Shown: piece by piece, positions 17,523 through 27,300 of the stretch
How the letters are laid out: every line of letters begins with the position of its first letter
How positions within the stretch are numbered: position 1 is the stretch's first letter
Assembly: GCF_902381825.1 (NCBI RefSeq)
Contig: NZ_LR698973.1
Coordinates: forward strand, 556,878 to 620,877
Reading direction: 5' to 3'
Source of the DNA: Pseudocoprococcus catus
Lineage (GTDB): Bacteria; Bacillota; Clostridia; Lachnospirales; Lachnospiraceae
Length of the DNA stretch: 64,000 nt
Notes under the pieces: model-generated
Seen by the model: the letters and a program-made list of their open reading frames with translations, nothing else
Database searches by the model: none
Told to the model about the DNA's origin: nothing
Program-made: the position numbers and the translations under genes

Positions 17523-18260
17523 CTAATGGGATTGATTGAAATCCCGTAGTGTATCGTGCATTTGTTCCAGCAAAGTATCTACACGGCCATAATAAGGCAG
17601 CGGCTGACGTTTGCCGGATAACTTGCGTCGGATCTGTTTAAGCTCAAGAATAATGGCATCAATATCCCGCACACCCTTCTTCTCTTTCAGAAGGTATTCC
17701 ATGGCTTTCTGATTTCCATCATCTGTAATCTTATCATAGATGACCTTAATGTTCGGTTTCTCACCGATATAACGGAAAGTGATATTCGGGGATGCGTGAT
17801 TCAGCAAATTCTGGATATACTGAATATCACCGGTTTCCTTGTAATAACGCCACGCGAAGGTCTTTCGCATGGTCTGCGTACCAATGGACTTTAATCCAAT
17901 CTTGTTTCCTGTTTGTTTAAAGATGCGGTAAGCTTGTTCACGAGACAGAGGCCTGTTCGTGCTGGCATATCCGGTAATCAGATATTCATCATCATCTCTG
18001 CCGTCAATAAAGTCAGTAATTACAGCCTGAAGTTCCGGCTTTAATGGGAAAGCCTGTTCAATCTGCCGTGTTCCGATCACAGCAATCAACATATCCTTGC
18101 CGCGTACGTCTTTCACCTTAAATTGTAGAATGTCCTGCAGCTGTAATCCTGTTCCGATTCCGATCTCAAATAAAATATAATATTTGTCATCAACAGATCT
18201 TAATGTGTCTCTAAATTTTTGGAGTGTTTCGTCATCTTTAATCGGAGCGACCCAGTTCAT
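17523..18260 (-). CDS. Tyrosine-recombinase-like protein with altered catalytic residues
   Basis: A 245-residue protein resembling only the catalytic domain of phage-type integrases, without the usual N-terminal core-binding domain. The region that should hold the first catalytic arginine reads GTGLQLQDILQ, with Gln in place of Arg; the HxLR box reads QTMRKTF, keeping Arg but losing the first His; LLNHAS and the tyrosine in FRYIG are kept. A helical tail of about 60 residues follows. No attachment sites or element borders are seen around it. It may bind DNA without recombining. CAT at 18258-18260 (GAGGTG site) is the start. Confidence 0.8.
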   Translation of the reverse strand: MNWVAPIKDDETLQKFRDTLRSVDDKYYILFEIGIGTGLQLQDILQFKVKDVRGKDMLIAVIGTRQIEQAFPLKPELQAVITDFIDGRDDDEYLITGYASTNRPLSREQAYRIFKQTGNKIGLKSIGTQTMRKTFAWRYYKETGDIQYIQNLLNHASPNITFRYIGEKPNIKVIYDKITDDGNQKAMEYLLKEKKGVRDIDAIILELKQIRRKLSGKRQPLPYYGRVDTLLEQMHDTLRDFNQSH

Positions 18261-18394
18261 ATATTCACCTCGTATAAAACGTATCCTCGTAGTGAAGAGG
18301 TAGACTATTCACTACATTATATTAATCCCATTATAACACGGATGCATTTTAAATCAAGTGATTTATCAAACTTCAGTTATATTCGACAATTATA

Positions 18395-19711
18395 TTATTT
18401 ATTTTTAACATTTTTTTTGATGCGTTCATTGCGGAGACGCTTATATTTACGGCGGTGATAGCTGCGTTTTAAAACATGATACAGCCAGATCAGGATCAGG
18501 GTAAATAAAGCGAAAGCTACAAGCATGCATAATATAAACAGTGCCATATGGTGCATGGCAAAAGTCATGAGTTTGCTCTTCAGATGGGAGGCAAGCACTT
18601 TAGGAGAAAGCGAGGTGCGTGCATCAGGAACCGCTGCTTCTGTCTCAGTTTCTGTCTCTGTCAGCGGAGCAAAGGCAGGGAGATCTTCTGTTTCACCGGA
18701 ATGAGCAAAGGCCGAAGTCTCTGTTTCGGTATTTGCAGCAGTGTCTGCCATTTGGGCCATTAACTGATCATAATGATCGAAGCAGTAGTCCATGGCATTG
18801 ATGGTATCCGGATAAATGTGACCGTCGGAATTCTCCATCACAACACAGGCAAGGGTGTGACCGTCCTTTTCAGCATAGGTAACAAGGGTGTTCTTAGCTT
18901 CGGATGTATAGCCTGTCTTCCCTCCGATGCAGGCATCATAATGATATTTGGTATACATCAGCATCTGATGTTTGTGACTGAGGGGGAATCCCTCAGGACG
19001 CAGGTTGGTGGAAGCTACCGTGTATTCTGTACAGCCGGTAATTTCACGAAATATCGGATTCTGAATTGCCTCTCTGGAAATAAGTGCCATGTCATGGGCA
19101 CTTGTATAATGATCCGGATCATGAAGACCGTTGGGATTGACAAAATGTGTATTCGTACAGCCAAGTGCCTTCGCACGCTCATTCATCAGGTCGCAGAAAG
19201 CACTGACGGAGCCACTGACAAACTTGGCGGCACCATTGCAGACTTCATTGGCAGATGACATAAGAATAGCATGCAGGGCGTCATTAACTGTCAGCTGTTC
19301 ACCATCCAATATGCCGATATTCATATCATTATAATAATTCAGACCATTCCAGCAATCCTGGGAGAAGGTGATCGTGTCATCAAGATTGGCATTCTCAATA
19401 AGCAGAAGCCCGGTCAGTACCTTGGTGATACTGGCAGGATAATGCCTGTCGTCCATATTTTTATAATAAAGAATTTCACCGGAATCAACATCTATGACGC
19501 AGGCGGCGCTGGAATAAAGGATAATGTCGTCGGTTGACACTTTATCTGTCGACAGAATCACGGGGCCGGCCTGTGTTTCAGGAACAGTTTCTGATGGTGC
19601 AGTTTCTGAATCAGAGGATTTTGTTTCGTCTGCATAGGTGTCCGTGGAGAACCACAGACAGCCGGATAAAATACAAAGAAGCACTGTAAAGAGGCTAATT
19701 AATTTTTTCAT
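18395..19711 (-). CDS. D-alanyl-D-alanine carboxypeptidase (peptidase S11)
   Basis: A penicillin-binding protein that trims the terminal D-alanine of peptidoglycan stem peptides outside the cell. It has a signal peptide with a cysteine (LLCILSGCLWFSTDTYA, possibly a lipobox-like site), an acidic Ser/Thr linker, then SITK (SxxK), SAN (SxN) and KTGYTSEA (KTG) motifs of the S11 family. A TETETETE linker leads to a C-terminal membrane segment (about 385-412) and a very basic cytoplasmic tail, an anchoring style differing from the amphipathic helix of PBP5. Length 438. The start at 19711 has AGGAGA upstream. Confidence 0.93.
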   Translation of the reverse strand: MKKLISLFTVLLCILSGCLWFSTDTYADETKSSDSETAPSETVPETQAGPVILSTDKVSTDDIILYSSAACVIDVDSGEILYYKNMDDRHYPASITKVLTGLLLIENANLDDTITFSQDCWNGLNYYNDMNIGILDGEQLTVNDALHAILMSSANEVCNGAAKFVSGSVSAFCDLMNERAKALGCTNTHFVNPNGLHDPDHYTSAHDMALISREAIQNPIFREITGCTEYTVASTNLRPEGFPLSHKHQMLMYTKYHYDACIGGKTGYTSEAKNTLVTYAEKDGHTLACVVMENSDGHIYPDTINAMDYCFDHYDQLMAQMADTAANTETETSAFAHSGETEDLPAFAPLTETETETEAAVPDARTSLSPKVLASHLKSKLMTFAMHHMALFILCMLVAFALFTLILIWLYHVLKRSYHRRKYKRLRNERIKKNVKNK

Positions 19712-19826
19712 ATTATAAATATCTCCTGGAAATAGTATTACCCGAAATAATAGTATAGGATTTCAGCTTAAAAGTCAAATTCTATCTTTTGCCATAAGGT
19801 GTCAGATCAAGAAAAAAAGGTGATTA

Positions 19827-19855
19827 TTGAATAAGCATTCGACATGTGTTAAACT
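19827..19855 (+). promoter_or_regulatory. Promoter of the thioesterase gene
   Basis: TTGAAT (19827-19832) and TAAACT (19850-19855) with a 17-base spacer, giving a leader of about 105 bases. Confidence 0.6.
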
Positions 19856-19967
19856 TGATTGCATACGAGAAATTTGCGGACGAAATGATGAAAATTGTCC
19901 GGATAGGATAGACATCATTGGATAAAAAACGGTACAGAAACAGCGATAAGGAAAGGATGATCAGAGA

Positions 19968-20393
19968 ATGTTAAGCAAAGAAATGCAGGAAAAGTTGATG
20001 GGAGAAATTAAACGAAGTGATAAATTTATTGAACTTATTGGTATTAAAATCATAGAAGCTGATGAGGGCTATTGCAAGGCAGAACTTAAAGTGGACGATT
20101 GTCATTTGAACCCGCTGGGAACGGTGCATGGCGGCTGCCTGTACACACTGGCGGATACAGTCGCTGGTTTTGCTGCGGCCTCATGTGGTTTTGAGGGCCC
20201 AACACTTTCAGGCAATATGTATTTTCTCAGACCGACAATGGGTGTGAAGAAACTGACATGTGAAAGCCGTGTTGTGAAAAACGGCAAGCGTATCCGTGTT
20301 GTTGAGGCAACAATCTATGGTGATAATGGACAGGAAATTGCAAGGAGCCTTCTGGAATATATGGATATGCAGAGAGAAATGGTTGTAAAATAG
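19968..20393 (+). CDS. PaaI-type hotdog acyl-CoA thioesterase
   Basis: A 141-residue single hotdog-fold protein. The segment HLNPLGTVHGGCLYTLADTVAG is the PaaI/YbgC-type active site (HN-type residue, HGG and the acidic Asp of LAD). Such enzymes hydrolyse medium-chain or aromatic acyl-CoAs, probably for CoA recovery. ATG at 19968 follows GGAAAGGATGATCAGAGA. It has its own promoter and no obvious pathway partner. Confidence 0.88.
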   Translation: MLSKEMQEKLMGEIKRSDKFIELIGIKIIEADEGYCKAELKVDDCHLNPLGTVHGGCLYTLADTVAGFAAASCGFEGPTLSGNMYFLRPTMGVKKLTCESRVVKNGKRIRVVEATIYGDNGQEIARSLLEYMDMQREMVVK

Positions 20394-20462
20394 GCGCGAA
20401 ATCTGAATAAAACGATAAAAAATTTCTATGAATGAGATAAATATTTAACGGGGCTGCATTTA

Positions 20463-20491
20463 TTTACACTCTTGCTGGAATGTGATAAAAT
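20463..20491 (+). promoter_or_regulatory. Promoter and leader start of ilvBN
   Basis: TTTACA (20463-20468) and TAAAAT (20486-20491), spacer 17. The leader of about 140 bases contains a small hairpin (GAAGCT/AGCTTC near 20580-20600). No T-box core (GGTGGNACC) is visible. Confidence 0.55.
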
Positions 20492-20637
20492 GTATTACAT
20501 TCAACATGAGACGTGTATCCCGGAGCGTACAGTGCAGAGGCCAACCTGCAGGCTGACAGATAAGGGATATAAAGGAAACGAAGCTGTGAACATAAGCTTC
20601 AGCTGCTGAGAAAATAGAGTGTGTGGAGGTAGTATTT

Positions 20638-22260
20638 ATGTTAACTGGGGCACAGGTAATGGTTAAATGTCTGGAAGCCGAGGGCATCAAGGCTGTGTTC
20701 GGCTACCCGGGTGTTGCAATCTGTCCTTTTTATGACAGTTTATATGATTCAGGTATCAGGAATATTTTAGTTAGACAGGAACAGAATGGCGGTCATATGG
20801 CTAGCGGTTATGCCCGGGTGACGAGGAAGCCGGCGGTCTGTGTGGCAACTTCGGGACCGGGGGCAACGAATCTGATCACAGCACTGGCAACAGCTTATGC
20901 TGACAGTATTCCGCTGATCGCGATCACAGGACAGGTTTCAAGTGAACTGCTGGGCAAGGATGTATTTCAGGAAGCAGATATTACTGGTTCTGCAGAACCC
21001 TTTGTTAAATACAGTTATCTTGTCAGAGATGCCAGAGAGATCCCACGTATTTTCAAGGAAGCTTTCCACATTGCATCTACGGGACGCCGCGGTCCGGTGC
21101 TGATTGATGTGCCGTTGGATGTTCAGCAGAAACAGATTGATTATGTGCCGGTGAATGAAGTCAGCATTCGTGGCTATAAACCGACAGTGAAAGGCAATAA
21201 TCTTCAGATTCGCAAGGTTGTGGACGTACTGTCCCATGCACATAAACCGCTGATCTGCGTGGGCGGCGGTACGATTCTCGGCAATGGCGAACAGGTTGTC
21301 CGTGAATTCGCCAATAAGTTCCATATTCCGGTCGTATCAACGATGATGGGTATCGGTGTTATGCCGAATGATGATGATTTATATATGGGTATGTTGGGTA
21401 CAAACGGCAAGCCACATGCCAACTATGCTGTCCATGAGTGTGATGTGCTTGTGCTTGTCGGTGCAAGAGTGGCAGATCGTGCGGTTGTCAAACCTTACAA
21501 GCTTGAGAGAAGAAATACAACCATCGTTCATATTGACGTGGATCCGGCTGAGATCGGCAAGAATCTCGGTACGACAGTACCTCTGGTCGGAGATGTCCAT
21601 GTAATTTTTGAGAATCTTCTGCAGTATGAGATTCCGGGAGATTACACAGCGTGGAATGAAGAGCTGGCAGAGAAGAAGGCAGCTTATGTGGACAGACGTC
21701 ATTTCAATCCGGATTTTGTCAATCCATGTCGTTTTGTTCAGACATTGAGCAGCAAGATGAATGACGATGCCATTTATGTGGCTGATGTGGGACAGAATCA
21801 GCTCTGGTCAGCAGATAATTATGTCATGAAGCATGGACGTTTCCTGACAACAGGCGGTTTTGGCACAATGGGCTATTCCATCCCAGCAGCTATTGGTGTA
21901 CGTGCCGCATTGCCGGATACACAGATCGTTGCTGTCTGCGGTGATGGTTCTTTCCAGATGTCTCTGATGGAACTGGCTACCATGCGTCAGTGGAACCTGC
22001 CGATTAAGTTTGTTATTATGAGAAACGGCTATCTTGGTCTGGTACGTGAATACCAGCATCATACGTATCATGATCGTTACAGCGGTGTTTCTCTTGACGG
22101 CAGTCCTGACTTTGAGAAGATCGCGGATGCTTACGGACTGGATTATTTCCACCTTGAGCATAATGATGAGATGGAGCAGAGAATAGATGAATTTCTTGCA
22201 TGTGAGCATGCAGCCATGATGGTTTGCGAGGTTTACAGTTTTGATTTGGTAAAGGAGTAA
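20638..22260 (+). CDS. ilvB: Acetolactate synthase large subunit IlvB
   Basis: A thiamine-diphosphate enzyme that makes acetolactate or acetohydroxybutyrate in branched-chain amino acid synthesis. The 540-residue protein has the N-terminal activating Glu region FGYPG, ATSGPGATNLITALA, GQV, and the C-terminal ThDP/Mg2+ motif beginning at GDGSFQMSLMELATMRQ, then NGYLGLVREYQ. The start at ATG 20638 follows GGAGG; the frame extends to GTG 20623. Biosynthetic rather than catabolic, because a regulatory small subunit gene follows 7 bases later. Confidence 0.95.
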   Translation: MLTGAQVMVKCLEAEGIKAVFGYPGVAICPFYDSLYDSGIRNILVRQEQNGGHMASGYARVTRKPAVCVATSGPGATNLITALATAYADSIPLIAITGQVSSELLGKDVFQEADITGSAEPFVKYSYLVRDAREIPRIFKEAFHIASTGRRGPVLIDVPLDVQQKQIDYVPVNEVSIRGYKPTVKGNNLQIRKVVDVLSHAHKPLICVGGGTILGNGEQVVREFANKFHIPVVSTMMGIGVMPNDDDLYMGMLGTNGKPHANYAVHECDVLVLVGARVADRAVVKPYKLERRNTTIVHIDVDPAEIGKNLGTTVPLVGDVHVIFENLLQYEIPGDYTAWNEELAEKKAAYVDRRHFNPDFVNPCRFVQTLSSKMNDDAIYVADVGQNQLWSADNYVMKHGRFLTTGGFGTMGYSIPAAIGVRAALPDTQIVAVCGDGSFQMSLMELATMRQWNLPIKFVIMRNGYLGLVREYQHHTYHDRYSGVSLDGSPDFEKIADAYGLDYFHLEHNDEMEQRIDEFLACEHAAMMVCEVYSFDLVKE

Positions 22261-22267
22261 TAGGCGG

Positions 22268-22750
22268 ATGAAAGGAATATTTTCGGTATTAGTAGAGAAT
22301 AAAGCCGGTGCATTGAGCAAAACCGCCGGATTATTTGCCAGAAGAGGTTTTAATATCGACAGTCTTGCTGTAGGTGAGACTGATGATAGAGATATTTCCA
22401 GTATGACCATCATCTCAACCGGGGATGAGCGTATCATGGAACAGATCGAGAAACAGCTGAACAAGAAGATTGATGTTATTAAGGTTCGCCGTTTTGCAGA
22501 GAATAAATGTGTAACAAGAGAACTTCTGATGCTGAAGGTGACGTATACGAATGTGACAAGATCAGATATTATGGAGATCTGCAATATTACAGGTGCCCAT
22601 ATTGCTGACCTTTCTCCGAAGTCCATGGTCATCGAGCTGACAGCCAAGACATCGAAGATCGATCGATTTATCAAGCTGATGCAGCCATTTGGCATTATTG
22701 AGATGGCACGTACAGGTGCACTGGCCGTGCAGAGAGATTCCAACGAATAG
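22268..22750 (+). CDS. ilvN: Acetolactate synthase small (regulatory) subunit IlvN
   Basis: A 160-residue protein with an N-terminal ACT domain (FSVLVENKAGALSKTAGLFARRGFNIDSLAVG) and the conserved C-terminal domain (RELLMLKV ... GIIEMARTGALAVQRD). It gives valine feedback sensitivity and stimulates IlvB. Located directly after ilvB with AAAGGAG 13 bases upstream of the ATG. Confidence 0.95.
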   Translation: MKGIFSVLVENKAGALSKTAGLFARRGFNIDSLAVGETDDRDISSMTIISTGDERIMEQIEKQLNKKIDVIKVRRFAENKCVTRELLMLKVTYTNVTRSDIMEICNITGAHIADLSPKSMVIELTAKTSKIDRFIKLMQPFGIIEMARTGALAVQRDSNE

Positions 22751-22761
22751 GCAGGTTTTTT

Positions 22762-23424
22762 ATGAGACTTAGAAATGTAAGAGGTTCCAGGGAGACAATT
22801 GCAGCAGATGAATGCGTTCTGCATGATCCTGAGGAGCAGCGGGCACAGAAGGGCCACTGGCATGAACTTTTCGGCAATGACCATCCGATCCACATTGAAG
22901 TCGGCATGGGTAAAGGTCAGTTTATCATGACGCTGGCACAGCAGAACCCGGATATTAATTATATTGGTATTGAGAAGTATTCAAGCGTGCTTGTGCGTGC
23001 TTTGGAGAAATACCATACATATGAGGGCGACAATATTTTCTTCCTTCGCATGGATGCGGAAGAGATTGCGGATGTTTTTGATGAGAATGAAGTAAGCAGG
23101 ATTTATTTGAATTTCTCAGATCCATGGCCGAAGGATCGCCATGCTAAACGTCGTTTGACTTCCAAGGAATACTGGGCACGATATGATCGGATTCTCTGCC
23201 CGGAGGGACGTGTGATTTTCAAGACAGACAATCGTCCGTTATTTGATTTTTCACTGGAGCAGGTGGAAGTGGCCGGCTGGCAGCTGGACAACTATACGTT
23301 TGACCTGCATCACAGTGAATATGTGGAAGGTAACGTTATGACGGAGTATGAGGAGCGCTTTACAGCCAAGGGCAATCCAATTTGTCGTCTGGTGGCACAC
23401 AGAGATCCGCAAAAAAAAGGATAG
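22762..23424 (+). CDS. trmB: tRNA (guanine-N7-)-methyltransferase TrmB
   Basis: Methylates G46 in the variable loop of tRNAs. The 220-residue protein has HIEVGMGKGQFIMTLA (SAM site), GIEKYSSVL, the family signature LNFSDPWPKDRHAKRRL, and the C-terminal TEYEERF. It starts 11 bases after ilvN, so is probably co-transcribed. Followed by the long palindrome at 23448-23647. Confidence 0.96.
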   Translation: MRLRNVRGSRETIAADECVLHDPEEQRAQKGHWHELFGNDHPIHIEVGMGKGQFIMTLAQQNPDINYIGIEKYSSVLVRALEKYHTYEGDNIFFLRMDAEEIADVFDENEVSRIYLNFSDPWPKDRHAKRRLTSKEYWARYDRILCPEGRVIFKTDNRPLFDFSLEQVEVAGWQLDNYTFDLHHSEYVEGNVMTEYEERFTAKGNPICRLVAHRDPQKKG

Positions 23425-23447
23425 AGCGCAGAAAACAGACCTTAGAC

Positions 23448-23647
23448 GGATTTGTGAAACATTCAGGATTTTCCGAAAACATATAAAATTCCCCTCTTCA
23501 CAGCAGGCACGTTCGCACTGCCTAACACTGTCAGCGGTACATAAGATGCCAAAGGACGGCATCTAAGTACCGGACGTGTTAGGAGCACCTGCTGTGAAGA
23601 GGGGAATTTCTATATGTTTACCCGAGAATTGAGTGTTTCACAAATCC
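23448..23647. repeat. 200-bp palindromic element (MITE-like or structured RNA)
   Basis: Nested arms are visible: 23448-23464 with 23631-23647 (17 bases, one mismatch); 23486-23507 with 23588-23609 (22 bases, perfect); 23521-23528 with 23576-23583; 23536-23540 with 23567-23571; 23545-23550 with 23558-23563. Between the first two pairs AACATATA also pairs. As RNA it would form one long rod with internal bulges. No T-run follows, so it is not a plain terminator. It may be a miniature inverted-repeat element or a non-coding RNA. Confidence 0.8.
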
Positions 23648-23792
23648 TGTTTCATGAAGTTTTTGACTGCACGCTTTGGATTTGAAGCGCTAGGTGCTGG
23701 ATAATGTTTAGAAGAAGATAATGTTTCGAAAACAATATTTCAGATTGCGGCATAAGATAGTAATAGGAAATTTGAATTCCGGAGGCGTATGC

Positions 23793-23942
23793 ATGGCTTC
23801 TTTTAAGCGAAGGATGTCGGGTAAGGCGGTACTGTTTGCCTATGATCATAAACAGATTTCGAAGCGCGGGAAACGGTTGGGGGATTCTTATAAAGAAGTG
23901 AAAAAGATAATTGAAAATATTGGCAAGGATAAAACACGCTAA
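23793..23942 (+). CDS. Small basic hypothetical protein
   Basis: A 49-codon frame starting MASFKRRMSGKAVLF, with GGAGG at 23781-23785 seven bases upstream of the ATG. It is rich in Lys and Arg and ends in GKDKTR. No family is recognised. The good ribosome site and the terminator just downstream support it. Confidence 0.5.
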   Translation: MASFKRRMSGKAVLFAYDHKQISKRGKRLGDSYKEVKKIIENIGKDKTR

Positions 23943-23960
23943 AAGTTGTTGTTTCATATA

Positions 23961-24027
23961 AGAGACATCTTTTGATATGACTTTGTATAAGATACAGAGA
24001 AAATATCAGAGGATGTCTCTTTTTTTG
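23961..24027 (+). terminator. Terminator after the small basic gene
   Basis: AGAGACATC at 23961-23969 pairs with 24012-24020, with a further TGATAT/ATATCA stem inside, followed by a run of seven or more T. Confidence 0.75.
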
Positions 24028-24087
24028 GCTTCTTGTATTCTGAGAAAGTGCAGAGAATAAAAATCTGAAAAAATTAGAAAATACCTA

Positions 24088-24116
24088 TTGACAATCTCTG
24101 AAAGTGGGAATATAAT
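24088..24116 (+). promoter_or_regulatory. Promoter of the rhs cassette
   Basis: Consensus TTGACA (24088-24093) and TATAAT (24111-24116), spacer 17. The same promoter with the same spacing is found at 51030-51058 in front of the collapsed rhs copy. The 230-base leader that follows is also shared. Confidence 0.9.
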
Positions 24117-24188
24117 AACCTCAACATCACGGAAACTAAGAAAATTAGATAAGACATTCTTCAAATGTAAGAATGCATGCAAGAAAGA

Positions 24189-24287
24189 ATGTCTGAGAAA
24201 AGCAGAACTCAATGCGGAAAACCTGTTTCTGAAAATTCGAGAATACAGTTGGAATTCCGGGATGGGGCTGCCGTGATGATGATATAG
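24189..24287 (+). CDS. Leader small ORF upstream of rhs
   Basis: A 32-codon frame (MSEKSRTQCGKPVSENSR and onward) inside the rhs leader. The homologous leader at 51131 has the same frame with a few conservative changes, and there it reads straight into rhs sequence. The ribosome site is weak. It could be a leader peptide or a relic of an older N-terminus; translation is unproven. Confidence 0.35.
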   Translation: MSEKSRTQCGKPVSENSRIQLEFRDGAAVMMI

Positions 24288-24352
24288 CAAATATCCGGAT
24301 CTTTGCACGAAACTTTATATATGACAGAACAAAAGAAAAAGGAGAAAGAACA

Positions 24353-27300
24353 ATGAGTAAAGAATTAATGAATACCACAGAGATGAAAGAAGTTATTTCA
24401 AAGAGAACGGCCTGCATGAAGGTGTTTGAACATGCAGACCACCGTTTTACAGCGGCCATTTACGGCACACCGGTCCACTACATGAAGGACGGCCGCTGGG
24501 AAGAGATCGACAACCGCCTGGAAGCGGCAGCTGATAAAGTGCCGGCTGATGCGGATGATATGAAAAATATCTCAGGTGCCTTCAAAGTCCGCCTGTCCAA
24601 CAAGGTGAAGAAAAAGCAGATGGTTTCCCTGGGAGAGGGCAGCAGAAAGCTCACATGGGGCTTCGTGGATGCCAACGCCGTGAAACGCCAGATTTTGAAA
24701 GAGACAGAGGAGGAGCAGCAGCCGGATAGTGCCGGTACGGAGGGTAATGCATCAGGCAGTGAAAAGGACCCCACAGCGGCCTATGCTGTCAGACATTTAA
24801 AGAGCCGCATCCTTTATCCGGAAGCCTTCCATGGTGTAGATATCCGTTACACCATCGGCCCGGAAAGCCTGAAAGAGGATCTGGTCTTAAAGCAGTCAGA
24901 CGCAGTGCATGCTTTCACATGGCGCTATGCCCCGGGTGGGTTAAAGGCCAGACAGGAAGGTGCGGATATCGTCTTTGAGGATGCAGGGGGCAGGGAAGCC
25001 TACAGACTGTCTGCACCGTATATGACGGATGCCGCAGGGGAAGTGAGCCACGGCCTGACACTGACCCTGACAGATGACGGCGGAGAAAAGAACAAGGAGG
25101 CGTATGTGAGACTGGAAGCGGATGCGGGATGGCTTGCGGCAGAAGAAAGAGCATATCCGGTGGTCATTGACCCGGTGGTGACCACCGATGTGGCCAGGGA
25201 TAAGATCCAGGACTGCCATGTCTCTTCTTTCTACAATACAGACAATTTTTACAACAGCCATATCCTGAAGACAGGCAGGGTGGACGGTTCCGTCCTCAGA
25301 AGCTACCTGAAGTTCACCCTCCCGCAGCTCAACAAAGCTTCTGAGATGGTGACATCCGCCTGGTATGTGGCCATCAGACGCCCGGGCGGCTCAGACCAGC
25401 GCCGCATTGATATCCACCGTGTGACAAAGGACTGGAACAGTAAGACTGTCACATGGGACAACAAACCGTCTTACGACCCGAAAGTGGCCGATTATATCGC
25501 TTTTTCAGGTTCTGGATTGACAAGACTGGTCTTTGATATCACAGGTGTGGTAAAAGACTGGTATGCGGATGGGAAGAACTACGGCCTGATGATGAAAGAG
25601 CATGGGGAGGAAGAAGGTACGTATAACGAATACATTTCATCTGATGACAATCTGGATGATAATGCGGCCACACGTCCCCAGATCATGATCCAGTACGTAA
25701 GCTGCGAGGGCCTGGAGGATTTCTGGACGTATCACCAGCATGATATCGGCAGGGCCGGTACAGGCTATGTGAATGATTATAACGGCAGCCAGATCCTGGT
25801 GCATCCGACTTATGCCCTTTCCGGCAGCCGTGCACCTATCAGCCTGAGCCATGTGTTCAACAGCAGTGAACAGGGGGCGGATATCGGTTACGGCAAAGGC
25901 TTCCGTCTGAACTACCACCAGACCATGACGGCGAAGAAGATCGGAAGTACAGACTATTACTGCCAGACTGACGGTGACGGTACGAGAAGATATTTTGCCA
26001 AGGATACAACAGACAGCAAGTGGAAGGATGAGCTGGATCAGACCCGTATCCTGACACTGGATTCATCCAACAGATATACCGTGACGGATAAGGACGGCGG
26101 CAAACAGCACTTTTTAAACGGGCTGCTTGTAAAGGAGGAAGATGCTTCCGGCAACACGCTGTCGATCTTACACAACGCATCGAAGATCGTGAAGCTGACA
26201 GACGGCTCCGGCCGTGAAGTCAATCTGGCCTATGGCAGTGACGGCCATCTGTCCAAACTGACGGATGCAGCAGGCAGGGTGACAGCATTTGGTTATACCA
26301 ACGGTTTCCTGACATCCATCACAGACCCGGACGGTGCCGTGAGCCGCTTTACTTACGACACGGCAGCGGGCAAGGGCATGATGCTGACAGCGGCAGACCC
26401 TTACGGCTATAAAGTACAGTACAGCTATGGCAGCCGGGCCCCTTACAGGGTCAGCAAAGTCACGGAATATGCCGGCAGCACAGAGGGACAGAGCCTGACA
26501 CTGGCTTACGGACACAACCGGACAAGCTTTACAGACAGCAAAGGAAGAAAAGAAGTCTATCTCTTTGACAATGCAGGGCGTACCGTCAGTGTGCGCAATG
26601 ATGCCGGTTACGGTGCCGCATGGCAGTATCTGGATACGGCAAAGAACAAGAACAAACTGTCCGCAGCCACAGACCTGCGCTATGTATCCCCGCAGTATCT
26701 GAGGGGCGTCACGGGCGGTATGGCAGGCTGGACACGTTACAGCAATGCGGATCACGTTGTGGTGGAAGACAGTGCGGCAGGTGAAGCTTATATCGGCACA
26801 AAGTGTATCCGCATCCGCAGCACAGCAGCTTCCGGAGACGGTGCAGCGTTCCAGAACCTGACGGTAAAGGCGGGGAAGAAATATGTTTTTTCTGTTTATG
26901 TCAGAGCCAGTGTCAGTGAACTGGCGGCAAAAGGGCGTATCTGGCTGCAGATAGAGGATACAGCGAAGAATCTGGCGGTCGTGGCGGATTCAGCCGGCAT
27001 CACGGCGGGTACGGAGGGCTTTAAGCGCCTGTCAGTGTCCTTTACGGCACCGGATAACGGGACAGGCAATGGCACATCCTCCTTAAGGATCCTTGCCAGG
27101 ACCCGCAATTTCAAGGGAACTGCATGGTTTGACGGCCTCCAGATGGAAGAAGGGGAGGCAGCGGGACGCCTGAACCTGGTTTCCAACAACTGCTTCCAGA
27201 ATGGCATGACGGACCATACAGCATTACAGTTCGCTGGCGGTGACGGCGTGTTAAAGACCGGTGCGGCGGCACAGGTGCCGACCGTCTTAAAAGGCACTGT

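Noticed and set aside
20495..20637. T-box leader for ilvBN
   Set aside because: The conserved GGTGGNACC antiterminator element and terminator are absent; only a small hairpin is seen.
24088..24276. 62-codon frame in the rhs leader starting at the -35 box
   Set aside because: Its start lies inside the promoter, before the likely transcript start, so it cannot be translated from that promoter. The matching frame at 51024-51218 has the same problem; openness follows from DNA identity of the two leaders.
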